From NCBI GenBank assembly GCA_027924585.1, contig BSBM01000150.1, positions 16,970,001 to 17,034,000 on the forward strand: DNA of 64,000 nucleotides, written 5' to 3'. The DNA comes from Larix kaempferi. Lineage: Eukaryota > Streptophyta > Pinopsida > Pinales > Pinaceae. Below are positions 35,030-45,196 of the stretch, piece after piece. Made by a program: the position numbers and the translations under genes. Every line of letters starts with the position of its first letter. Positions within the stretch are counted from its first letter, which is position 1. The notes under the pieces are model-generated. The model made no database searches. It saw only the letters and a program-made list of their open reading frames with translations, and was not told the origin of the DNA.

Positions 35030-36413
35030 TAAAAGTGTGCTCTGAATTGGTATTGTCCTGTGGATTTTTTGAGCCCAGGACTGTTCATGCTCATGAGTGC
35101 TTTCATTTTTAAGGAGTCTAAAAACGATAAGAAGACTCTGTAGTGGTGGTGGAGTACCATCCTGTGGATTTATACGAGCCCAGGATGGTGTTTGTTCGTG
35201 GTCGCTTTCATGTTTAGAGAGTCTGAAAGCAGTAAGTGGACTCCATTGGTTGTCTTTTTCGTAAGTTAGTCTCCAAGGCCCGAGAAAGCATAAAATAATG
35301 CAAATGGAGAACTCTTCTAGCCGATGTGACTAGAGTCTTCCTTTTTCGTAATTAGTCTACAAGGTCCGGAAAATGGGTAAATTTATACCAGGTAGACGCC
35401 CTTTCAGATACATTTAGTGAGCATGAAAGGAAGCAAGGTTGCTCGGTGATCTTTTCATTGTTTTAGGAGTCAGAAAAGAGCTTAACAGAAACTCCCTAAG
35501 TGCCTTTTTCGTAAAAGGAATTGCTCGGACCGAAAAAGGGGTAAAACTATACCGAACAAAAAGGTAGTGGTGGTGGAGTACCATCCTGTGGATTTATATG
35601 AGCCCAGGATGGTGTTTTCTCGTGGTTGCTTTCATGTTTAAAGAGTCTGAAAGCAGTAAGCGGACTCCATTGGTTGTCTTTTTCGTAAGTTAGTCTCCAA
35701 GGCCCGAAAAAGCATAAAATAATGCAAATGGAGAACTCTTCTAGCCGATGTGACTAGAGTCTTCCTTTTTCGTAATTAGTCTACAAGGTTTGAAAAAGGG
35801 GTAAACTTATACCAGGTAGACGCCCTTTCAGATACGTTTAGCGAGCATGAAAGGAAGCAAGGTTGCTCGGCGATCTTCTCATTGTTTTAGGAGTCAAAAA
35901 AGAGCTTAACATAAACTCCTTAAGTGCCTTTTTCGTAAAAGGAATTGCTCGGCCCGAAAAAGGGGTAAAACTATACCAAACAAAAAGGTAGTGGTGGTGG
36001 AGTACTGTCCTGTGGATTTATACGAGCCCAAGATGGTGTTTGCTCGTGGTCGCTTTCATGTTTAGAGAGTCTGAAAGTATTTAGTGGACTCCATTGGTTG
36101 TCTTTTTCGTAAGTTAGTCTCCAAGGCCCGAAAAAGCATAAAATAATGCAAATGGAGAACTCTTTTAGCCGATGTGACTAGAGTCTTCCTTTTTCGTAAT
36201 TAGTCTACAAGGTCCGAAAAAGGGGTAAACTTATACCAGATAGACGCCCTTTCAGATACGTTTAGCGAGCATGAAAGGAAGCAAGGTTGCTCGACGATCT
36301 TTTCATTGTTTTAGGAGTCAGAAAAGAGCTTAACAGAAACTCCCTAAGTGCCTTTTTCGTAAAAGGAATTGCTCGACCCGAAAAAGGGGTAAAACTATAC
36401 TGAACAAAAAGGT
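35030..36413. repeat. Tandem array, 424-bp unit, three full and one partial copy
   Basis: The unit starting TAGTGGTGGTGGAGTACC begins at 35141, 35565 and 35989 and ends at 36413, giving an exact 424-bp period; a partial, diverged copy precedes it from about 35030. Inside each unit three subunits of about 130-140 bp carry TTTTTCGTAA and, some 25 bases later, CCGAAAAA, so each can form a TTTTTCG/CGAAAAA stem. Tandem arrays in the 3' part of Tat/Ogre elements are known and are a documented source of satellite DNA. Confidence 0.95.
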
Positions 36414-36418
36414 ATTGA

Positions 36419-37012
36419 TGAGAGCGAGAAATGGTCTCGAGCGTCGTCATGAGTGCGAAAAACTGAATCTGGTGACATAAAGATTGTAAAAAATGGGCAA
36501 CGGCCAATGTGGCATGCAAACCGAGGTGATGAGGGGGCATGGGAAAAATGCCCAAAAAATCTGGAAGTGAGCGAGAAATGATCTCAAGCGTCATCACGAG
36601 CGCGAAAAATTGAATCCGGTGGTATAAGATTCGTAAAAAATGGACAACGGTCGATGTGGTACATAAACCGAGGCAACGAGGGCGCATGGGAAAAATGCTC
36701 AAAAAATTTGAAGGTGAGAGCGAGAAATGATCTCAAGCGTCATCACGAGCGTGGAAAATTGAATCCGGTGGTATAAGATTCATCAGAAACGGACGACGGC
36801 CGATGTGGCACGTAAACCGAGGCAACGAGGGGGCATGTGAAAGATGCCCAAAAAATCTAGGCGTGAGAGCGAGAAATGATCTCAAGCATCAGCACGAGCG
36901 TGGAAAACTGAATCCGGCGATATAAGACTCATAAAAAAATGGAGGACGGTCGATGTGGCATGCAAACCGAGGCGACGAGGGCATGAAAAAATGCTCAAAA
37001 CATGGACCTGGT
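36419..37012. repeat. Tandem array, four units of about 148 bp
   Basis: The mark AGCGAGAAATG recurs at 36423, 36570, 36719 and 36868 (147, 149 and 149 bp apart). Units share GTGGCATGCAAACCGAGG-like and CATGGGAAAAATGCCCAAAA-like blocks. It abuts the 424-bp array but is unrelated in sequence. Minus-strand ORFs across it are repeats, not genes. Confidence 0.92.
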
Positions 37013-37381
37013 GAAAACAGGAAAAGGAAAGGACTATCATGAAGTTCTCGCTGTGCTGATTCCAACGGTACCAACGGTTTGAGGAATGGACGTCGTATGA
37101 TGCCGCAATGGTTGTTTGAAAAATGGTCAAATCTCTATAAATAGGGTGTGAGGCCAATATGACGTGTCATTGTTACGTGCGAGTTTGGCAGAGCAATCAG
37201 AGCTCTTTCTTGATTTCTGGGAGATTCGACCGTTGGTTTTTTATTTCGCGAGTTTCAGGTAACCCTATTCGCCTTAGCCTTTTGAATTATGTCCTTTTTG
37301 GTTAGTGGCGGGCCCCCGAAGGCCGCGAAATTCCATGTTGGCCTTCCAGCGTGGAATATCATAGGTTTCGCGTCCTTTTCC

Positions 37382-37593
37382 GCGATGAACATCGTGGGTT
37401 TGGGGCCAACAGTCGCGATGTTCATCACGGCTATCAGGCTTACAGTCGCAATGCTCATCGCGACTGTGGGGCTGACGGTCGCGATGCTCATCGCGACTGT
37501 GGGGTCAATACCTGCGATGTTCATCGCGGGTTCATGGATGAAAGCTGCGATGATCATCGCGGCTTTTGATGGAAAAGCCGCGATGAAAATTTT
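37382..37593. repeat. 33-bp minisatellite with palindromic core
   Basis: Units start at 37382, 37415, 37448, 37481, 37514 and 37547, and a partial one at 37580, an exact 33-bp period. Each starts with GCGATGNTCATCGC or a close variant, a near-perfect palindrome. As 33 is divisible by three, both strands stay open: plus reads TVAMLIATVGL-type repeats, minus reads PTVAMSIATVS-type repeats. It lies just upstream of the antisense ORF. Confidence 0.95.
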
Positions 37594-37640
37594 TGAAATT
37601 TTTTTCTGTTTCTAAAAAATTTTCTTTGTTTTTTGGCAGG

Positions 37641-38493
37641 ATGTTGAGGAGACCGCTGGTATCATGGCGGGAGCGGGCGATGGAGGAGGACCTGACGATT
37701 CAGATTCAGACCGATCCGGGTGTCTGACAGACTTTGGCTGTGAGCGGGCTCCTGATGTTCGCTCAGATTCCACCGATGCGTTCAGTAGGACTGCTGCTGA
37801 ACAAATTGGTGGGTCTCTGGGTCCCTGTAGAGGGTGCTTTCATGGTTGGGGGTGAGAGGTTAGAGATCACCCTCACTGATGTTTACTTTTTTACCGGGTT
37901 GCCTCACTTAGGGGAGGCAGGGGATCTTCTGCTGAGGATCCCGACAGGTTTGTATATTGAGGAGCTGTTGGAGACATTCTGTGTTCCGGGGGCTATCATG
38001 CAGAACAACGCATTGAGCCTGAGATCTTTGCGGGAGTGGGATATGCCGGCTGTTGGGGCTTGTGTTCTGCGGGTGTTGGGTGCCATGGCGCCACATCGTT
38101 TGTCTAGGGGACAAATGATGATGGTAGATTCTGTGCTGAGAGGGACCTACTACGCGTGGGGTCAGATGTTTTTGGCCGGTGTCCGGAGAGATCTAGACAA
38201 CGTCAGTCGGGAGGGGGAGAGTTCTATTATGCCTCCTTCCTGTGTTGTTTCTTCTTTGAGCGGGTACCGACCTTGCGTCCACGGGTGCCGGTTCGAGACG
38301 GGTTGGTGAGTGAGCTGCGCATGGTGCGGTGGGGGCAGATGATGCCCCGCGATGGTGGTGGTATCCGCGGGTTCTTTTCACAGGATATGTATGAGCAGTG
38401 GGAGCAGATCCCCCTGCTGATTGATGACTATCCATATGTTGGTATGGATTATCGAGGAGATCCGGAGATGCCTCGAGCCCAGGGGCAGGCCTA
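37641..38493 (+). pseudogene. Antisense ORF with plant-mobile-domain-like sequence
   Basis: Running against the element's own genes, the plus strand reads MLRRPLVSWRERAMEEDLTI, a TGA after about 28 codons, then LLLNKLVGLWVPVEGAFMVG, GERLEITLTDVYFFTGLP and on to ...LAGVRRDLDNVSREGE. A frameshift at about 38196-38215 (in GGGAGGGGGA) moves to the frame with SFLCCFFFERVPTLRPRVP, MARWG-like MVRWGQMMPRDGGG and the stop at 38492. The F-x(n)-E-[IM]-T-[IL]-T-[LF]-x-D-V-x-x-x-T-G-L-P core is the hallmark of the plant mobile domain (PMD). PMD ORFs occur both in host genes and, often antisense, between pol and the 3' LTR of Ty3/gypsy elements. Role unknown. One stop and one frameshift disable this copy. 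Confidence 0.7.
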
Positions 38494-38509
38494 GGGTTTA
38501 GATGGTACG

Positions 38510-39070
38510 TTTTTGTGTTTGGTTCTCTACTATATCATGTGTTTTTTAGATGTTTTTGTTATGAGTATAGTTAGAGATATTTATATGATGGTTCACTTGC
38601 GTGATTATGTAGATGTTGGTCCTGTACCACCGGTCGATCATGTGGGCCGTAGGGGACGGGCGATGGTGGTCGTTCCTCCTCCTGTAGCGGTATCGCCTCC
38701 TCATGATCGAGGAGTTGGGCCTCGCGGTTGAGGAGTTGGGCCTCGAGATGATGCCGTTGAGGTTGTACGAGAGACACTGGACATGATCCTGGCAGGAGTG
38801 CCAGAGGATGGGTGGAGGGACTTGGATCGGGACATCGTCGAGCATTGTTTTGATGCACCTCGTGAGTGGCGCTCTATCCTGCTCAGAGCAGCATTGGTGA
38901 TGGCTGAGAGGAGGGATGGGGCTCGGCATGATCTGGCAGGGCTGGTGGAGGGGAGGATTCGGGTGCGAGATGATCCAACGGGGCCGGCGGAGAGGAGGGT
39001 TCGGGCTCGGCATGATCCGGTGGGGCTAGCGGAGGTGGTGCCAGAGGAGCCCAGAGAGCATGATGATTAG
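38510..39070 (+). other. Possible continuation of the antisense transcript, Arg/Glu-rich ORF
   Basis: The frame 38783-39070 reads MILAGVPEDGWRDLDRDIVE and later has three related segments containing RARHDPVGLAE-like sequence, an in-frame repeat of about 54 bp. It lies on the same strand after the PMD-like ORF, with roughly 290 bp between them. It may be the C-terminal part of the same degraded gene. No family recognised. Confidence 0.4.
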
Positions 39071-39187
39071 ATGATCTTGTATTTTCCCCCAAATGCTAAT
39101 GAGCATATGGGGAAGTACCTATTTGTACGGCTTATGTATTTTTGTATATTGGGTGCTGAGGGCACCTATGACATGTTAACTATATGA

Positions 39188-39211
39188 TTATATATATATA
39201 TATATATATAT
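39188..39211. repeat. (AT)n microsatellite
   Basis: A pure run of alternating T and A for more than 20 bases. Confidence 0.95.
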
Positions 39212-39262
39212 GTTTTGGTATATAGTCGTGTATGCACATGGATGCATTTATTGTCTATTTGT

Positions 39263-39450
39263 TTGCCCGTGGAGGCATGTCTGATTTTCTGTATGCCCGT
39301 GGAGGCACATGTTATGCACGTGGATGCAACATTTTAATTTTTGTATATGACCGTGGAGGCACATATTATGCACGTGGATGCACTTTTTTAATTTTGTATA
39401 TGCCCGTGGAGGCACATGTTATGCACGTGGATGCACCTTTTGTATTTATT
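39263..39450. repeat. Short tandem repeat with GCCCGTGGAGGCACATG units
   Basis: The block CCCGTGGAGGCACATGTTAT, with a following GCACGTGGATGCA, recurs at about 39296, 39350 and 39403 (period near 54 bp), with a partial copy at about 39265. It borders the end of the RNase H ORF. Confidence 0.85.
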
Positions 39451-39877
39451 ACATGGTTGGATTGGTGTGCCAATCAAGAATGTTGTTGGCCATATGGTCT
39501 GCTACACTGTTGAGATTCCTTGGGACATGTGTGAATGAAATGGATTCAAACTGTCGAACCATTTGTTTAGTGTGTAGGAATTTTCTGAAAAGACAGGGAT
39601 CGTGTACCTGGTAATCATTGTTGAGCTGGGAAACAAGGAGTTGTGAGTCCAAGAAAACGTTAAGGTGACTTATGCTCATTTGGAGAGCGGCGGCCAAGAG
39701 ACCGGTCACGGCATCGTATTCAGCTTGGTTGTTGGTGGTGGCACCTATGCACACTCCGTCAATGTGGATCAACTCATGTGAAGGGGAATATATTACCCAA
39801 GCTGCGGAGGCGAGATTGGGGGACCAACGGCTTGCACCATCAGCGAAACCAACGTAGCAAAGTGGAACAGGATCCAT
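39449..39877 (-). CDS. RNase H domain downstream of integrase (Tat-like element)
   Basis: A complete 142-codon frame with the RNase H catalytic set: Asp13 (GFADGASRW), Glu53 (TTNNQAEYD), Asp77 (NVFLDSQLL) and Asp127 (NLNSVADHMAN). The fold length and the spacing are intact. It would cut the RNA strand of RNA/DNA hybrids. Its sequence style (DGASR..., TNNQAEY, LDSQLLV) is that of the additional 'archaeal-type' RNase H of Tat elements rather than the one joined to reverse transcriptase. It begins about 110 bp after the TGA that ends the integrase frame, so it needs readthrough, splicing or separate initiation. An AG directly precedes the ATG (CCACAG|ATG), compatible with a splice acceptor. This is the only pol domain of the element that appears undamaged. 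Confidence 0.85.
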   Translation of the reverse strand: MDPVPLCYVGFADGASRWSPNLASAAWVIYSPSHELIHIDGVCIGATTNNQAEYDAVTGLLAAALQMSISHLNVFLDSQLLVSQLNNDYQVHDPCLFRKFLHTKQMVRQFESISFTHVPRNLNSVADHMANNILDWHTNPTM

Positions 39878-39989
39878 CTGTGGTCATGTAGGAAAAACAA
39901 ATTTTTATGTTTTTGTATTTTTTGTAAAAAACAAAATAAGACTGTACAATTATGGACGGTGGTGTCCATCAGATTTTCTATGGGTAAAA

Positions 39990-40385
39990 TCACTTGAGGT
40001 ACAACCCGTTGCGTGGGTTGCGTAGGGGGTTGCCTTCTGAATCGGTTAGAATGTATGCCCCTTGTCTGAGGCAGGTATGTATAATGTATGGGCCTTGCCA
40101 CATGGACACAAACTTTCCTTTTCCGATTTTGTCATGATCTTGATCATAGGCGAGGACAAGGTCCCCTTCAATAAAGGTTCTTGGGTGGACATGTTTGTCG
40201 TAACTCAGTTTGGATCGGTTCTTGGCCGCTTCCATGGTTTGGAGGGCTGTGCGCCAATCTTCATCGGTTTGCACCAAAAGTAGTAAGCGTTGCTCAATTG
40301 GGGAAGTGTCTGGTAGGAGTTCAACGGCCATATGTAGGGCTGGAATTTGGCACTCAATGGGGAGGACGGATTCGGAGAAGGCTCC
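39990..40385 (-). pseudogene. Integrase C-terminus (Tat-like element)
   Basis: The minus-strand frame from about SVLPIECQIPALHMAVELLP to the TGA before 39990 is the end of a Ty3/gypsy integrase. It includes SKLSYDKHVHPRTFIEGDLV, then the GPY/F-type module KFVSMWQGPYIIHTCLRQGA and the YILTDSEGNPLRNPRNGLYL tail. The zinc-binding and catalytic core (D,D35E) are missing, because the upstream part was replaced by short repeats and the Copia insertion. It cannot function. Confidence 0.85.
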
Positions 40386-40560
40386 AACCCTTACTTCTTC
40401 ACCATGGGAGAAAACATCTACCACCATGTGAAAAATGGCTTCAGCCCTTACATCTACACCATGGGAGAACACATTTACCACCATGTGAGAATGGCTCAAC
40501 AATTACATCACGACCATGGGAGAACACATCAACCATGTCAGAAAAGCTCATGTGCATCTG
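40386..40560. repeat. Three 55-57-bp repeats at the Copia/integrase junction
   Basis: The mark ACCATGGGAGAA starts at 40401, 40458 and 40513. On the minus strand it reads in frame with the integrase tail (MVVDVFSHGEEVR-like units), extending that frame artificially. It fills the gap between the Copia pol end and the integrase remnant. Confidence 0.85.
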
Positions 40561-40575
40561 CATCTTCCAGACTCA

Positions 40576-41830
40576 TCACTTTCCTTTGGAAGGAACCTCG
40601 ATCTGAAGTGCACCAAGCCTCTCTCTGAAGTACTCAAACTGCACTATGGCCAACGGCTTGGTCAATACATCTACAGCCTGCTCATCCGTCGCAACATACT
40701 CTGCTTCGGCTGTACTCAGTGCTATGCAGGACTGCTTCCTGCTAAACCAAGAGATCACACCTGATCCCATACTAAAGCAACACCCAGGAGTGCTCTTCTC
40801 ATATGCAGCACTGCCTACCCAATCTGAATCAACATAACCCTGTGGGTTAAACTTTTGATTCGCATCATACTTGAGCCCATAGTCAACCGTACCCTTCAGG
40901 TACCTCAGAATATGATTTACAGCAACCAGGTGAATACTCCTCGGATCTGTCAGGAACTGGCTCAATGTGTTCACCACAAAGCAAATATCTGGTCTCGTGT
41001 TCGTCAGGTACATCAAGGACCCAATCATCTGACGATACACAGTGACATCAACTGGATCAGATGAAGCATCACACAGAAGCTTCATGTTCGATGCCATAGG
41101 TGTGGTCGTGGCCTTGCAGTCCATCATCTCGAACCTCTTCAGGATCTCTACTGCATACTTCCCTTGTCCAAGGAAGATTCCATCTGCACTCTGCCACACC
41201 TCCATACCTAGAAGGTGGTGCATCATACCCAAGTTCTTCATCTCAAACTTGGCAGCAAGCTTCCGTTGCGTGTCGGCAATCAATCTATCTTCACCTGTAA
41301 TAAACAGGTCATCCACATACAAAAGTAGTATCACTGGATTGCCTTCCTCAACCTTGTAGTAAGGTTGGAATCCGCTTTACTCTTGGTAAAGCCCAAACTA
41401 GATAGATTGCTGTCTATCCTACCATATCAAGTTATGCACATATATGACTCCCTATCATGTGTCTCAGAACCAAGTGGCTGCTCCACATACACTTCTTCTT
41501 CAACTACACCATTCAAGAAAGCTGTCTTGAAATCCATCTGGTGTATCTTCCACTTCATCACTGCAGGCAGAGCAAGTACCGATCTAATGGAAGTGTATCT
41601 GGCTACAGGAGCAAAAGTCTCTATGCTACCACCTGCAGCATGCTTGATCTTGTAGATTGTCTTGGAAGTCACTACAGACTCCCCTTCAGGTCTTGGGACT
41701 GCATCCCAAACATCTTCATGATTGACTGGTACTCCTCGATCATGGCATTCTTCCCAGATCCTGGGAACTTCAATATCTTCAATATTTTCAATAGATAACT
41801 TTGTTGCTGAACAAATGTTGTAGTCCTTCT
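40576..41830 (-). pseudogene. Ty1/copia reverse transcriptase and RNase H, nested in the Tat-like element
   Basis: On the minus strand the RT starts near NAMIEEYQSIM and DVWDAVPRPEGE (about 41780-41690), followed by TSKTIYKIKHAAGGS, a shortened loop, TFAPVARYTSIRSVLALPAV and the MDFKTAFLNG(V/E)VEEEVYVEQP block. After a frameshift zone near 41340-41420 the frame resumes with LLLYVDDLFI (YVDD catalytic pair) and runs through TRPDICFVVNTLSQF, YVDSDWVGSAAYEKST and ALSTAEAEYVAT. There it jumps directly to DEQAVDVLTKPL. That in-frame deletion removes about 50 residues of RNase H, including the Asp of the usual D-N-Q-S helix. Protease and integrase are absent. Inactive copy. Confidence 0.9.
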
Positions 41831-43200
41831 TTTGTAGGTGATGGTATACGATCTTTCCTACACAACAAGTTAAATTGCATGATTAGAAAACATCTTATAG
41901 TTTTCAGAACAAATTCTTACACATAAAGAAATATGTCATACAGTCATGCAATTATCTTGGCCAATGCTTCAATACAACATTTATCCATATCCCGTAACTT
42001 TCTAGATGCCTTCCAATCTCTACCAGAACATTGTTAAGAGTGTGCACAACTCCTAACATGTCAGCAAAGAGGTTTCATTCTAGATAAGTAGCAATGGAAT
42101 GTTGTACAGTGTCGTAGGCCACTTACCCATGTATATTAGCAGTATATTGTTCATCAATGCAACTATTCTAATATGCATAATACACAACCTAGTTCTAGGA
42201 ACATAAGCATATTCATCATTGAATAACATTATGTAAGAAATGACAATTCAAATACTTATCTTTGTTTGGTTGTTGGGTTGACTCCCTCTCAGTCTTTGCT
42301 TCTTTTCTACAACTCCATTCTGATGTGGATTGTGAGAAGTGGTCAACTCCCTCTGAATATCTGCATCCTTGCAGAAACTACTGAAGTGTCTTCCCTCTTG
42401 ATCTTTGCTTCCTGGATTACCTGTCCTTGAACTTATATCCGTCCTTAATCATTGTGTTATCATTGAGGTCTCATACATAATCATACATTCATTAGTATAT
42501 TCTTAATACTATCAAAACACAATAATCTTAAGCATGTATAGTCATGATCATTTCAAACAGAAATAATAAGCATTAGTATTCAAGGTTTATATAGGACTCT
42601 TATGGTTAGTCATATCATAAATTAAGGTAAGAAACATAAAATGCATACAACCATGACTATTCAAACCTATGACATCATGAATAATCATTATCAATAACAC
42701 AACAGTATAAGATCCTAACACAAGGTAGGATTCTAGCTTGATATAGGAAAAACATACCTGGATTAGCATGCTAGCTAGTTATGTCTAACATACCCACATA
42801 ATGTCTTCTGCTTCTCTTTAATGACTTGTGCTAGTAACCTGCATGTCTCATAAGTTATCCATTGTAGAACCAAGTTATACATACCTCGTAAGTAGATCTT
42901 CTAAGTGATCCATCACAATGGATGAATCTTTGTGTTCATGTCATCATGATCATATGTTCTTGAACTAGAACTTGATTTGTCTTCCTTGGTGTACCTTTCA
43001 TGTTAGCGGACAACATAAACCTCATACAACACCATAATGCATTAGTACAATCATAAGTGTCAACACCCTAATCAATGAATATCTTCTATCATGCATTCAT
43101 AATTTTATTAAGGTGATACGACAAGTCTAAATTTAAACAAGATTGTACTAACCGTAATAATATGAAGACAAACATACCATAGACTTAATCATGAGCAAAT
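41831..43200 (-). other. Unassigned interval inside the Copia element
   Basis: Where protease and integrase would be expected there is only non-coding AT-rich sequence. On the minus strand several CAGGTATGTTT-like segments resemble splice donors (near 42758 and 43204). No exon or family could be supported. Confidence 0.4.
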
Positions 43201-43212
43201 CTCGAAACATAC

Positions 43213-43360
43213 CTGGATAAGTCATACCTATCGAGATTGCTTGTAATCTTCTTATGTAAGGCCTTAGCCTCATCTCCCTGTGAAATAGGAACTTCTTCAC
43301 TTATGCAGGTGACCAATCCATTCTCTTCTAGGATTAACCCATTCCACTTGATTTGCAGGA
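43213..43360 (-). pseudogene. Ty1/copia gag N-terminal fragment
   Basis: One minus-strand frame gives IKWNGLILEENGLVTCISEE then VPISQGDEAKALHKKITSNL. Copia Gag proteins near residue 40-80 have 'W...I...LEEN.L..Y..E...P.GD...A..KK', so the match is by pattern. It lies about 1.1 kb after the primer-binding site, more than the usual distance. Stops surround it. Confidence 0.55.
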
Positions 43361-44477
43361 GCTGGATCTGGAGCTGGATTAGGGTTTGTCAGAGAAACCC
43401 TAAAAATTCAAACTTCCGAAAAGATAGAAATATGCGCCTTGATGAACTGATCAAGTTGGTATACTCAGAATTTGAAAACTGCAAAGTTTCACTCCTCAAT
43501 TTTGCCTTTGAAACTTCCGGATTCATTGGACATGACCCCGAACTAGGGTTTGATGAAGCCCACTCTTCTTCCCAATCAAAAGGTTTGATCAAAGCTCTAA
43601 GCTTCTATTTTTATGAGGAGCTTCTAGCCATGGTCACAGATTTCAAAAATTCCCATTTTTGCAGAAGCCCTAATTTTCCATTTTTCCAATTAAAGTCCCG
43701 GTCTGATCAAGCTCGGTCTTCTGCCCAACCAAAAATTCTGATCTTGGTCTCTAAATTTCTATTTTGATGAGTAGCATTCATCCGTAGTCTCTGATTACAA
43801 AAATTACAACTTTCTCCGAAACCCTAAATTCCGGAAGCCATGAATGAAGGTGCTAAAAATTAATTATGTTTTGACAGAAATATGTACATGATTTTTTCTG
43901 GTGTAACTCCGCACTTTTCGATCCACAGGGTCTGAAATTTTTTTTCTGTGGTAGCCTGACCTGTCATCTTTCCATCCCGACAAGTCTGACCTCAATTGTA
44001 TTCTCTGAGAGAGAGTTATGCCAAGTGTCGCAACGTGACTTGTTTATGGGATAAAACAGGAGAGCAAACTTGTACGGTGTGCCACGTGTCACTGGTTGAA
44101 CTTCGGCCTTTGAAAAAGTTTCCTGAGATAGTATAGTCTATGTACTACCTGTCACTTTTTACGAAATTCCATTTGGAGCTTTCTAGCCCAACTTATGACC
44201 TTTTTTCCAAGGTCACCTGTTTATGACTGAGATCTGGAAGAGGTAGACACCCTATATTGTACAGACCATAAATCACAAAGTACAACGAATTAGAGGTTGT
44301 CCTTTGGACACAAGGTACATGGGGATCGGTTCTTCGACATGTAAAAGTTTTAGATCTGAAAACTTCGCCAAAATGGATTTATAGCGAAAGTGCTACGATG
44401 ACTGGTTTTTGCTATATCAAGCCCTAACATCGTAAGAGCAACAAGTGTCATACATGCCATATCATGCCTTCTTTCAG

Positions 44478-44493
44478 GCTAGCTATGATACCA
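44478..44493 (-). promoter_or_regulatory. Copia primer-binding site for initiator tRNA-Met
   Basis: The minus strand reads TGGTATCATAGCTAGCC next to the LTR end. The first 12 bases match the initiator-Met complement TGGTATCAGAGC with one mismatch. Confidence 0.8.
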
Positions 44494-45196
44494 TGTTAAA
44501 TTTTCAGAATTTACTTCAATCTGATCTAGGATCTTAACTGAGAGAACAACATGTACAACATATCTACAGCATATCAATCATGGACACAATAATGCAAGCA
44601 CACAAGAGACACAGACTTTACTTGGGGAAAACCATAAAGGTGAAAAAACCCCAATAACTTTCTCAGAGATAGATAGAGCAATGATACAACCAGAGTACAA
44701 GATATAGTCTTCTCCTAGCAGCAGAGCCTCCTCCTCACAAGTGCGCCACTTTCCAAATGAGAGAAGTGTGTGTAATGAGTGATCAAATAGAGATCTCCCG
44801 ATCTCTATTTATATTTGTCCTGTCCTGCCCAATAAACTAGTGGGGCCTACATGTCTAACTTAACCCATGGTTAACTTAATCCGGGTCGACCCCACACTTG
44901 GTGGTCTAATAACCCTTTGACCCACATGGCCGACCCCCAATAGGGTGGTCTAATAACCCTTCGACCCACATGACTTATACAGGGCCGACCCCAACAAGGT
45001 GGTCTAATAACCCATCAAGTATAAGTTACGACACTTACAATATAAATGATGACACTTCCATATAGAGGAATAATAACATCTCTATAGGAATACAAACACT
45101 TCCGTATAGAGGAATAATACCATCTCTATAGGAGTACAAAATACATATATGAAATACATGGGTGAAATACATTCCGAAGTTACATATACATCAACA
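44494..45196 (-). repeat. 5' LTR of the nested Copia element
   Basis: The 703-bp LTR has termini TGTTAA...TCAACA on the plus strand (TGTTGA...TTAACA on the element strand). Upstream of it (45197-45201) is ACGGT, the interrupted RT codons of the Tat-like element. Short internal repeats (GGTGGTCTAATAACCC three times, ATAGAGGAATAATA twice) are present. The matching 3' LTR is not in the window. Confidence 0.85.

Noticed and set aside
35141-36413. Possible CRISPR-like array
   Set aside because: Units are 424 bp and continuous, without short repeats separated by unique spacers, and the context is a plant retrotransposon.
36262-36702. Minus-strand ORFs across 36.2-37.2 kb
   Set aside because: They are readings of the 148-bp tandem repeats and change with the repeat.
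38546-39013. 155-codon minus-strand ORF rich in Pro and His
   Set aside because: It is the reverse of the Arg/Glu-rich plus-strand frame after the PMD-like ORF; biased composition only.
42750-43210. CAGGTATGTTT-like segments read as splice donors of captured host exons
   Set aside because: No acceptors or coding exons could be paired with them; the signal is too weak for a gene-capture claim.
43237-43767. 176-codon plus-strand ORF
   Set aside because: It is antisense to the Copia gag fragment and leader; no family motif.
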